32,057 bases of DNA from Entrophospora sp. SA101 (GCA_958430865.1 CAUDNR010004285.1:13772-45828); one strand, 5' to 3'. Counted from the stretch's first letter, positions 10,986 to 20,218 are shown. Notes: generated by a model not told the origin, from the letters alone. A program made the numbers and translations.

Positions 10986-11676
10986 AGTCTAGCTAAGTAG
11001 TAGTTACATAATCCATTAGATTAACTACTACTCGATTGATCTTACATGAAAAAGAACTCTTAATCGTTAATTAATAAAAAAAAAAGGGACGACAAATAAT
11101 GTCATTTCCAAGATAATTACAACAATTATTATTTACAATTTTTACATATGATATATAATAAATTTGTTAACACGTCAAACTTTCATACTTGTTAATCGGG
11201 AATAAGCATTTTAATAAACTAGATAAATCAATTATTGAATTACTCGAAATAATCAAGTTTGCAAGTAGATTAATCACTGAAAAACCTTTATTATACATAG
11301 AGGATGACTTTAAGAACTATAGTTGTAATCAGTGTATGGAATTCAGTTGGGGAGATAATGCAATATAAAAAACCAGCAAAATAGATATCAATAGATAATG
11401 AATACATTTAATTTTAATAACAAAAAACATGCACAACTAAATTTGCATTATGACGAATTCCATATACTGGTTGTAATAGATACTTAAATACATTATGTTC
11501 AAGAGGAATCATAAGTTAGCATTTTAGAAAATTACAAATAAATATTATCTTTCTTCCACCCGGGTGACCCGGATGCACCCAAACCGGTTCCAATCCCTAA
11601 TTTATTAATATCTTCCTTTTTTTTTATAAATGGGGGGGGGGGGTTTAAATTAGTTGTAGTTAGATAACAAGATGGA
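10986..11676. other. AT-rich spacer with a GC island and poly-G tract
   Basis: No gene seen. At 11557-11596 a short GC-rich stretch (cacccgggtgacccggatg and following) stands out, and 11632-11643 is a run of 12 G. Both are unusual in this AT-rich setting. Confidence 0.5.
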
Positions 11677-11862
11677 TTGGATAGTTGGATTGAACATTTT
11701 TTTGGATATATGAAAACCGTTTGTTGCGTTGTTTACTCCAGACTATTCAAAACCCGCGCCACGCGCGTAATAAAAAATCACGAATGTCATTCACTGAAAG
11801 AACCTGGAATTATCAACGAAGAAGATGAAGGAGAAAAAGAAGAAGAAGCAAGATTTAAGTAA
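11677..11862 (+). CDS. Possible small acidic-tailed ORF, doubtful
   Basis: An uninterrupted 61-codon frame follows the poly-G tract and opens MDSWIEHFFGYMKTVCC. It ends in a strongly acidic segment (NEEDEGEKEEEARFK). Codon use looks more coding-like than the surroundings, with a GC-rich middle (acccgcgccacgcgcg). No domain, no recognisable promoter, and the start is only the first ATG. It could be a terminal exon or a transposon scrap. Confidence 0.2.
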   Translation: MDSWIEHFFGYMKTVCCVVYSRLFKTRATRVIKNHECHSLKEPGIINEEDEGEKEEEARFK

Positions 11863-12233
11863 TATTTTTGGTTCTCATGGTAATCCGGTGTAAAAATATA
11901 TTGCATTACTTTTATTTTCTATTATAATAAAATTCAAGGAAATCACAATTATTTGTAGGAGAATTTACAATGACAAAGTTTCTGTACCGTAAAATGTTCT
12001 TAAATGGTAGAATAACTATAATATAAATCTTCAATTTCAAGTAATAATCATATTGAACTGAATGTTATGATGAAAAGATCCAAATCACGACCTCAATATA
12101 TAAGCAAAGTTTCTTTCAAATTATTTACTCAAAAGCTCAAACATGCTCATTAAAATCATTTTCTTCCTCTTTATATTAATGGTAACATTATGACAATTTG
12201 TATATTACAACTGTTTCCAGTAAATAATATATA

Positions 12234-12239
12234 TTTATT
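12234..12239 (-). terminator. Candidate polyadenylation signal of the deiodinase-fusion gene
   Basis: AATAAA on the minus strand, about 70 nt downstream of the stop codon at 12309. Confidence 0.4.
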
Positions 12240-12308
12240 AATGGATAATATAAACAGATATGAAATTATTTTTTCACAATTAAATTGAGAGAGCTCATTG
12301 TATAATTT

Positions 12309-14778
12309 TTAAATAAGAATATCCAAGCAATTGACTAGATCTGTTGTATCATAGCGTGCTTCTTTTGGCATTCCAACAAGTTTCAAAATACCATCTACAA
12401 TTACAAAAAATCGGAATGGCCAAGGTGAATATAACTTCAAAAAAATATTATCCATTGTATCAGCCAGCACAGGAATCTTCAGATTAGTAGCTTTAACCAT
12501 CTCATGTGCAGCTGCTAATCGTTCTTCCAATGTACGGTGTTCTTTAACATCAACGATATTACCAATTGGCCAAACATCACTGGCATGTGCTTCACGAATT
12601 TGAATCATGTAGAAGTCTGCATTTCCTTGATATTTCTTATAAATGTCATTGAGCACATGAGATATATAACGATATAAAGGACAAGTGTGTGATCCACCAA
12701 GAAGGACAAAAGGTCGTCCTGGTTTATAAAGAGAATGCAATTGAATTATTTTTGGTGGTGAACTGATAGTTTCAACATTCATTGTTGTAGTGTTTAGGGA
12801 AACCAGTGGACAATTGGGCGCTGGCATTCCTTCTTTGAGATCTCCAACAGAAGCAATGTTGTTGCGAACATACAATTGAGTGTTATAAAATTCAGGATCA
12901 TCTGAAAAAAATAAAAAAAGAAAATTAATGAATAGTGCTAAGAATAATATAATGACAAAAAAAAAGGAGAATGTCTTTTCACCTTGATAAAGTTGTGGAG
13001 CACGTCTTAATAATTGTACAGCTTCATCTGAGTAACCAAACTCTCGAACCAACTCATATTGCATTTGGTCAGTGACATCCATCCAGTCCTTGCCAGATGT
13101 GGGATCGCTTCCAACTTTGTAATATTGTTGTTGCATTTCTGGTGACAGCCTTCGCTTTTCTTCCTCATGTAATAAATTCAACATCTCTTCTTTTGTTGTT
13201 GGAAGTATTGGTAATACAGTAACAGGATTAGTTGTGATATCTTTTTTTGTAGTAACTTTTTCATTTACTGGATCCAAGTATTCCACAAAATTATGTTGTT
13301 TATCATGAAGCAAGTTGGCCATTTTGATACACTCAAAACACAAGTCATAATCAAAACATGTTGAACAGTTAAACCTATTAGTAAAGCAATACAAGTAAAT
13401 TGCATTAGTGAAACAAAATAAATATTTTGATAATTTCTAAAAAAAAACTGGCCAAGTTAATTATTTTGCTTTACCTTGCACCTTTCCATTCTTTTTTACC
13501 ACAATAATTACAAGCAATACCAACATGAGATTTGCCTTGCATATGTATTTCAGGAACTTGCATCTGCAGATATTGTGTAAGTGGTGGCAATGCACTGAAT
13601 TCTAGACGTCCACTGGTTTCTTGAAACATTCCTCCACGTAATTTAAGTACAAGATGCAATGTGGACTCCTTTTGAACATTGTAATCACTCAAGATACGTC
13701 CATTTAACATTTGCTTGCCAGCAAAAATCATACATTGGTGATCAGGAGGAATGCCTTCTCTATCTTTTATCTTTTGTTTTATATTATCAATGGTATCACT
13801 TTGATCTACCTCCAGAGTAATAGTTCCTCCAGTAATTGTTTTCACAAAAATTTGCATTACTCTAAGTACAAGATCCACTGTGGACTCATTTTGAATATTG
13901 TAATCACTCAATGTACATCCATCTTCTAATAGCTTGCCAGCAAAAATAAGATGTTGTTGATCAGGGGGGAAATTGGTTTTACCATATATCATTTTTTTTG
14001 TAGCATCAATGGTATTACTTGTTTCTACTGACAGATCAATGATTTTTCCAGTTTTTGTTCTCACAAAAATATGATGATCCTTTTTCTTTGGAAATATGTG
14101 CAATTCTGATTCTTGTTGTTTTTGAATGTCACAATTTCCCAAGATGCCAACATTATTCAATTGGTTTCCATTAAAAACATGATATTCTGTAATCTCATCA
14201 GTTTGTTCCTTTTTCTTTGAAGTCAAGAACAATTTTGACTCCTTTTGAATCTTAAAGTCTTCCATGATGCTAGTATCTTTCAATTCTTTTTCGTCGAATA
14301 AAAGAACCTGCTCATAAATAGGAATACCTTTGGAATTCGCAATCATTCTTTTAACATGAATAGCAGTGCTTCTCTCAGTCACATAAAGTTCTATAATTTC
14401 ACCAGTTTGCATTTCCACATAAATTTTAAATGGAATCAATTTTGTTTCAACTAAGTCTCCTTCCTATTGTAATAATAAAAATAATTATTCACCAACATTA
14501 CTTATGAGCAAGTCTTTTACATTTCATAAGTATTTTTAAAAATAAACACCCACCTTTAATCCTAACTTTTTAAGAGTATCAGCATATTGTATGTCCTGTT
14601 CATTATATACAAGTTTATAGTCATATGTTTTTTCTTTTCCAAGATATTCTTTAGTGGACTTCAGCAATAACTCTATAGTAGTGTCCAATGTCACATGTGC
14701 TTTATATATAGAGCCCAGGGGAGCTTTAACACGAATAGAAAAAATTGGAGGGAGATTTGGCACAGAAATTAAACGCAT
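12309..14778 (-). CDS. Ubiquitin-like repeats / ZZ zinc finger / deiodinase-like fusion protein (4 exons, 732 aa)
   Basis: Exons 14778-14554, 14463-13475, 13374-12983 and 12901-12309 join in frame across GT..AG introns of 90, 100 and 81 bp (733 codons with stop). Residues 1-84 and 86-155 are diverged ubiquitin-like folds and 165-199 is a half repeat. Residues 205-277 are a closer one, and 278-353 is a full 76-residue ubiquitin ending LKLRGG. It keeps Lys6, 27, 29, 48, 63 and Ile44 but has Gly11 and Arg33. Residues 388-432 are a ZZ finger (Cys393, 396, 408, 411, 417, 420; His428, 432), split by intron 2. Residues 554-732 match iodothyronine deiodinase (thioredoxin fold): GSHTCPLY with Cys609 at the selenocysteine position, [10 protein letters not shown], and ADTMDN. 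The 81-bp intron lacks a stop, so retention would insert 27 hydrophobic residues. The role is unknown; ubiquitin-linked redox or dehalogenation chemistry is inference. Confidence 0.85.
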
Positions 14779-14832
14779 TCTTTCGTAAAATTACTTTTTA
14801 AAATTGTATTAATGTTTTAATTTTTATCCCGA

Positions 14833-14840
14833 TTTATATA
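14833..14840 (-). promoter_or_regulatory. TATA-like box of the deiodinase-fusion gene
   Basis: TATATAAA on the minus strand, about 55 nt upstream of the ATG at 14778. In AT-rich DNA such a match is weak evidence alone, but its place is right. Confidence 0.35.
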
Positions 14841-15406
14841 AATTACACGTTGCAGTATAATGGATTGATCGATAAATATTTATCTCAAACCTATAATAAT
14901 GAATCTTACCATATTAATTTTATAATGTTGGTTCAATGAATGCCCTCTTGAATCTGAAAAAGGGTACATTTTAAACATTTCGGCATTTCGACATCAATTT
15001 AGATTTTCTACAGCCTGAATATCGAATGACGAAAATTTTCAACAAAAGCTCAAAAAATTTCAACTAACAACTTTATAAAAATTCTATTATTTTTTTAAAA
15101 TCAAAATTTCTAGATAATACAGAAAATATATATGCAAATTATAGAACCTAAGCTATCGAAAATATAAACGTTTCTTCCGTGTACTATATCCCGAGAACTT
15201 TACACAGAGTACATCCCCATAGAGAATTCATTAAATATAAATTGGTTATTTAAACTTATAATTATGCTACAGCTCTAGCCATCTGTAGGTGGTGGTGCAT
15301 TGGAGGTCACAAAGTCCATATTCTTTGAGTTATACTATGGCATGCCATGCTGGACAAAAGTTTACTACATTTTGTTGTAAAAAATTGCAACGTTTTGTTG
15401 CAATTA
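14841..15406. other. Upstream spacer, no gene seen
   Basis: AT-rich intergenic DNA between the fusion gene and the GAATC repeat. No supported feature. A short tttgttgtaa / gttttgttgcaa repeat occurs near 15370-15402. Confidence 0.5.
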
Positions 15407-15540
15407 TAGATGGGTAAGGCTCCGAACGAATCGAATCGAATCACCCTCAAATTCGATTCGATTCGATTCGATTCGTAGTCAATTTGATTCAATTCGAATT
15501 CAAAAAAAACAGGATTCGAATCGATTCGAACCAAACCAGT
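15407..15540. mobile_element. hAT-like terminus with GAATC subterminal repeats (partial)
   Basis: TAGATGGGTAAGG is followed directly by cgaacgaatcgaatcgaatc and then inverted attcgattcgattcg runs. hAT-derived MITEs often carry such a TAGnnGTGGG-like end followed by (GAATC)n. I found no matching opposite terminus, so it is probably one end or a solo fragment. The minus-strand frame across it is a repeat translation. Confidence 0.4.
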
Positions 15541-15982
15541 TTCCTAAAAATTTTTTAACGTCATATTAAATTTATATTTTTAATTTGATAATTTAAATTT
15601 ATATTACACGGTGAATCTCAATTAGTGTGCCTCAATTTAATGAATACTAATGGATTGAGGTCTAAGAATGGTTTAATGATAATAAAATTCTTCTTGATAT
15701 GATATTTATTCGAATTTTTAATAATAACGGTTTCTTGATATTAATATTAATGGTCGTGTGACCTATATTATTAATAATGAGTAAAAAATATAAAATAAAA
15801 AATATTTTTGTATAGTGCAAGACACCTAGTCCCACAATTTTTTATTGTTCTTGTAGATCCTTCTCTAACTCCAAAAATGGAAATGTAACACCAAAAAAAT
15901 AAGCCGTAATTTTGAAGCTAAGACCTTTCTCTACAAAGTTACGATTTCATTTTGTTGATATGTCACAGCATTGCGCAGTTAG
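15541..15982. other. Spacer up to assembly gap, no gene seen
   Basis: AT-rich DNA without a supported gene. The last 100 bp before the gap are slightly more GC-rich and could be edge of an exon, which cannot be judged across the Ns. Confidence 0.45.
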
Positions 15983-15992
15983 NNNNNNNNNN
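15983..15992. other. Assembly gap (10 N)
   Basis: Ten undetermined bases about 40 bp from the geometric centre (16029) of the window. The true gap size is unknown; fixed-length N runs are a scaffolder convention. Linkage between left and right halves therefore depends on scaffolding. Confidence 0.98.
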
Positions 15993-16055
15993 CACGTTCT
16001 GGCTCAGGCAGCAAACATAGCAACTGCTGAGAAAACGTTACCGGAAGGGAAGTAA
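15993..16055 (+). CDS. Possible 3' end of a gene cut by the gap
   Basis: The first 63 bases after the gap translate without interruption as HVLAQAANIATAEKTLPEGK and stop. The base composition is markedly richer in G+C than anything nearby, as in coding DNA here. Only 20 residues are visible and no family is recognised. Confidence 0.25.
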   Translation, partial: HVLAQAANIATAEKTLPEGK

Positions 16056-16176
16056 GAAAACTTGCCCTGTAAATAATTAAATAGCTTGAGCACTATAGTG
16101 AAAGAAAGTAAGTAATCAAAGAATTAAATAATTGGATACTGCCAGAAAACGGAATAAATATTAGTATAAATAAAAA

Positions 16177-16912
16177 TCAAGAGATTTGTGTGAGATGCGG
16201 AATTTTGATCTCACAATGTATAAGTTTTTCTTGGTGAAGTGTTTTTAAACCTGAAATACAGTAATATTATAAAGTTTTTTAATTTTATCATTCCATCCTT
16301 TCTGTCTTGCATAATTTGATTTTAATTATTTTTTAAAATCTCCTTCAGCTGCATATCTCATTACAAGAGCACATTCTTTTGTATTTGGATCTTGTGAAAT
16401 GCCATATATATTAGCAACACCCTTGTGATAAGGTCCTATAAATTTAATGTGATTTTGAAGCTTTATGAAAATCAATAAAAAATTAATATATTATCAATTA
16501 ATTATATCAAATTATTTACCTCCTTTAAAAACTCATCAGAAATATTTTGAGAGTTTTTAAATTTTTTTAATGCTACACTACCATTATCACTAATATATCT
16601 AGGACCATTTAACCATTAACGCTTGTACACAATTGCAAAATCACCTTCACCTATTCCTTCTTCAACTGCAAGTTGGTCATAAGGAATCCATTCAAGATAA
16701 TGATAACTATCAAGTCCTTTTGCTTCAAGCTGTGTATTTCTGATTATTTCATCTAATTTGTCATTACCACTACTAGTCCAACTTTGAGCTAACAATTTGG
16801 GATCACATGATTGACACCACTGGTAATTAGTATTATATCTTAAACAAACAATACAAGTTCTGTATACTTTTTTTTCTTTCTTTAAACCCCTTAGTGTTAT
16901 CTTAATATTCAT
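16177..16912 (-). pseudogene. Glomeromycete-type protein kinase pseudogene
   Basis: The ATG at 16912 opens a protein with TCIVC..WCQSC (two CxxC pairs), then NDKLDEIIRNTQL, LEWIPYDQL and a glycine-rich loop IGEGDFAIVYK. This is the N-terminal layout of the expanded Rhizophagus/Gigaspora kinase family. A TAA at 16616-16618 interrupts it. The same frame continues as WLNGPRYISDNGSVALKKF (ATP-binding Lys) and NSQNISDEFLKE. A 59-bp GT..AG intron (16461-16519) follows, then NHIKFIGPYHKGVANIYG and YAAEGDFKK. A second TAA lies at 16326-16328, with LKSNYARQKGWNDKIKKLYNI beyond it. After a frameshift come SGLKTLHQEKLIHCEIK and a TGA at 16177. Catalytic-loop HRD is HCE and no DFG remains. Two stops, a frameshift and a missing C-lobe mean it is inactive. 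Confidence 0.8.
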
Positions 16913-17035
16913 TATAAAAAATTAAAAACAAAATAATTATTTTTTCAATATAATAAATATAGACATTCATTTGAAATTTATAAAAAGATAAATTTATAAA
17001 TTATCTCACCTTAATTGCTATTATAAATGCAAAAA

Positions 17036-17200
17036 ATAAATTTATTTAATTAGACAATGTGTTGTAAAAGCCATTTTATAATATAATATAATATTTACCA
17101 GCTGGTTATTATGAAAAAAATAAAGAATATTTAATTAGATGATGTTATAAAAATTTATTTTGTGTTGTAAAAGTTACTTACATGCTGATTATTATGTTAT
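17036..17200. repeat. Central copies of the arm's AT-rich tandem repeat
   Basis: Two units with the order ttaattagaYRatgt, tgttgtaaaagYYa, ataatataatatttac and ctggttattatga match the family at 449-1190. The second unit is split by the MITE at 17203-17520 and resumes at 17521 (aataaatttattaattgatgtttta). They lie just upstream of the kinase relic. Confidence 0.65.
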
Positions 17201-17202
17201 TA

Positions 17203-17520
17203 TCCCTTAAATTGGCTATCGTACAAATTTGTACGATTAAATTTTTTTATATAAAAAAATTTTTCTGATCATCACGCTTTCTAATTAACAAATGATATTT
17301 GAGATTCTATACATTGATCTATATATAGAAATTCGGCCATTATTATTATGGGTTTTGTAAAACTGTAAAAAGTCTACAATGCCCGTGTCGATCATTACCT
17401 TAAAAATTGATATATTCATAATAAAATTTTTTATTGTGCGATTTGATTGGTGGAATTTTGTAATTTACCAATAAAATTTTTCGAAATTCCCTTATTCGAA
17501 AATGTGGACAGTTTAAGGGA
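17203..17520. mobile_element. TA-flanked MITE (Tc1/mariner-like termini)
   Basis: Inverted ends TCCCTTAAATTG and CAGTTTAAGGGA (11 of 12 paired) are flanked on both sides by TA, the target duplication of Tc1/mariner and pogo elements. The 318-bp interior is noncoding and contains a perfect GTACAAATTTGTAC palindrome. It sits inside a tandem-repeat unit whose uninterrupted neighbour shows the empty site. Confidence 0.7.
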
Positions 17521-17650
17521 TAAAAAAAATAAATTTATTAATTGATGTTTTAAAGCATGGTGGACATTCTTATAATTGGTAATGATTTTCGTCGATCAGA
17601 TTACACAAAAAAGAAAATTTAGATTACACATAAATTTAGAGAAGAGGCTT

Positions 17651-17790
17651 CAGTGTCTGAAATTGAGTGCAGGAGTTTGTGTTACATATTGAATTTAGCC
17701 AATCAACGTTAAATTTTCTACCAGAAGGTCAAATTTGATTGGCTAAATTCAATATGTAACACAAACCCCCGCACTCAATTTCAGACACTG
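17651..17790. mobile_element. Hairpin MITE with 56-bp arms
   Basis: 17651-17706 and 17735-17790 are reverse complements with only two mismatches over 56 bp. They enclose a 28-nt spacer. Ends are CAGTGTCTGAAATTG / CAATTTCAGACACTG. The CAGTG end would suit a hAT-type MITE, but no 8-bp target duplication is evident. Confidence 0.75.
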
Positions 17791-17831
17791 ATGCTAAGGC
17801 TCTGCCAATTTTCAGTTTAAGAAAAAACCAG

Positions 17832-17876
17832 CCGATAAGTTTTGAAGCTTGAGTCATGAACAATAAAACTTATCGG
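17832..17876. repeat. 12-bp-stem hairpin
   Basis: CCGATAAGTTTT (17832-17843) pairs with AAAACTTATCGG (17865-17876) across a 21-nt loop. No U-tract or RNA gene context; possibly another tiny element. Confidence 0.5.
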
Positions 17877-18329
17877 TTAAATTTTTTAAAATGATATAAT
17901 TTTTTTTTGTTTTAGTATTTTGAAGTTGACCAATTGTTACTATAAGCAATTAATGATTATAGATGATCTGCACCGTAATAGATATGGAAACTATGACATG
18001 AATTTCAAAATCCAAATTTGTAGAAGATCTGCTACTTTGTCACGTGAATATTCGGTAAATCGTGAAAATAATCGGTAAATCACGGTTTAGATGGTTGCCG
18101 AAATTTCAAATAACATAATAAAGTTACATAACTTTAAATCATTATAACTTTTTTTTTACTAAATAACTCAAAAAAAATTTCTATTACATTATTTTTCATG
18201 TCCAGAAGATTGCAAAAATAGAGAGTTTTTGGTAAAATAGCCCATATTTAGTGAAGTATCAGCATTTAAAGATTGGCAACATTTTGTGATGTCTTTAGAT
18301 GATCGGCACTATAGCACCTCCAAAATAGT
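17877..18329. other. AT-rich spacer, no gene seen
   Basis: Contains related pieces tagatgatctgcaccgtaat (17961-17980) and tagatgatcggcactatag (18297-18315), hinting at a dispersed repeat. cacgtgaatattcggtaaat / gaaaataatcggtaaatca is a short direct repeat near 18042-18082. No gene. Confidence 0.45.
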
Positions 18330-19215
18330 AAAAATCAATAAAATTGACAACTTTGAACCTTTATAAAAAAATTCTCTAATAATATAAGTAAAAAAAACTC
18401 ACTGATAGGCTATTAATTGAGTGTTTTTAAATACAATTGCGGAAAGATTATTCACATAGCTTGCTTGGTTACCAAGCCTTTACATTTTAAATTCCCATTT
18501 TTTATAGTAAAAACCAATAAAATTGACAACTTTAAGCCTTTATAAAATTTATTTTTTACCAATATAAATGAAAAGAACTCTTTGATAGGCTATTAATTGA
18601 GTTTTTTGAAATAGAACTTGTTTGGTTATTGAGCCTCTACGTTTTAAAGTTTATCTAAATTTCCATCATTAATAGTAAAATCAACAAAATTGATAACTTT
18701 GAACCTTCACAAAAAAATTTTTTACTAATATAAATGAAAAAACTCTCTGATCGGTTATTAACTGTGTGTTTGAAATATAATCGCGGAAAGATTATTCCCA
18801 CGACTAGTTTGGTTATTGAACCTTTAGATTTTGAAATTTATCTAAATTTCCATTGTTTATAGTAAAATGACAACTTTGAACCTTTATAAAAAATTTTTTT
18901 ATTAATAAAAATGAAAAAACTCTCTGATCGGTTATTAATTAATTGTGTTTGGAAATACAATTGCGGAAAGGTTATTCCAACAGCTTGTTTGGTTTTTGAG
19001 CCTTTAGATTTTAAAGTTTATCTAAATTCCATTTTATAGTGAAATTAACAAAATTGATAACTTTGAACCTTTACAAAAAAATTTTTTACTAATATAAATG
19101 AAAAAACTTTCTGATAGGCTATTAATTGAGTGTTTGGAAATACAATCGAGAAAATATTACTCTCATAACTTGCTTGGTTATTGAGCCTTTACGTTTTAAA
19201 GTTTATCTAAATCTT
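18330..19215. repeat. Five-copy satellite-like array, unit about 178 bp
   Basis: Units start at 18330, 18509, 18677, 18864 and 19041 (lengths 179, 168, 187, 177 and about 175). Each runs aaaatcaacaaaattgacaa, ctttgaacctttataaaaa, ctaatataaatgaaaa, gataggctattaattgagtg, cggaaagattatt, cttgcttggttattgagcct and ttttaaagtttatctaaat, ending tatagt. No reading frame is conserved between units. Confidence 0.85.
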
Positions 19216-19319
19216 CAACGATTGTTTTGATGATATATGTGTGTAACATTAAAAAATCCGCACATAATAATTTTCTATATTGACCTGAACTATGTTTGAT
19301 GATCAACCATTGTGACCAA

Positions 19320-19450
19320 CCCCAACCTTATACGTAAACTTACATAGATTTGACTAAGGTAAAAAGCCTTGACGTAAAGTAAACATTTGACATAAGTGAA
19401 ACGCTGATGTGAGTAAAAAACTCTTGACGTAAGTAAAAAAACACTTATCT
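19320..19450. repeat. Degenerate TTGACGTAAGTAAA minisatellite
   Basis: Four or five loose copies of a ttgacgtaaGtaaaaaa-like unit of about 25-30 bp. A related motif occurs at 23828-23901. Confidence 0.45.
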
Positions 19451-20200
19451 AAAAAAAACAAGTAAATAAATAATATTATTATTTAGTTATAATAATATAT
19501 GTATATTTATTGTGTTTAAATTGATATTTTATTAGCCTTCAAAGCAATTACCAAAGAATTTTCACTTGTGTCATTTTTGACTTAACGGCAAATGGATTGA
19601 TGCTACATGTGTAACGGCTGGTTTTTTTTTTCCATAAATCAAATTTTTTATAATAGAAAGAAAGCATTTACTTTCAAAGGTATTGGCGATTCGGTTATAA
19701 ATTAGTATTACAATTAGTATTAGTGGAATGCAAATGTCGATCGTTTCACATATCTTATTTTCTTTAAATGAATATACTAATACATATATATTAATATCAA
19801 TAATCTGACATAAAATTTGTTATTGTAACGTGCTTTTCATGAAAAGATGATTATTCTAGAAAAATGATTACAAATTTGGTTAGTAACTTCGCTTTTATTC
19901 CATTAGAGAGTTTGGTAAAAAACTAATAAATATTTTTACTATAATCGTGAGAAAGGAACATGCTTATATTAATCAAACAAATGGTCCGGTTCATGCTCAA
20001 AAGTATGTGTACCCAATCCAAAAAATATATTATTTTCCTATTTAGCGCAAATGATTTCTAAGCTCCGTCGTCGTCATTATAAAATATTAACGATTGTAAC
20101 AAACAAAACTTACAACTGTTTTTTCTGAAAACTAGCTTTATTTGTAAAATAGATTGTAGTATTGTTTCATTTTTTTTTCACACGTAAATCAAGAAAATCT
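19451..20200. other. AT-rich spacer, no gene seen
   Basis: No supported gene or element between the minisatellite and the promoter region of the secreted-protein gene. Confidence 0.5.
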
Positions 20201-20218
20201 GCTTATGAAGAAAACCGA

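Noticed and set aside
12681..12683. Selenoprotein with in-frame TGA
   Set aside because: The codon at the catalytic position is TGT, and no in-frame TGA lies within the spliced frame.
12309..14439. Two separate genes (a ubiquitin-like protein and a deiodinase-like protein)
   Set aside because: The ZZ finger is split between the two frames. A 100-bp GT..AG intron joins them in phase and restores every zinc ligand.
15307..15534. 75-residue minus-strand frame
   Set aside because: Mostly translation of the GAATC repeat of a hAT-like terminus.
18330..19215. CRISPR-like array
   Set aside because: Units are about 178 bp, similar throughout, and lack the repeat/spacer alternation; the genome is eukaryotic.
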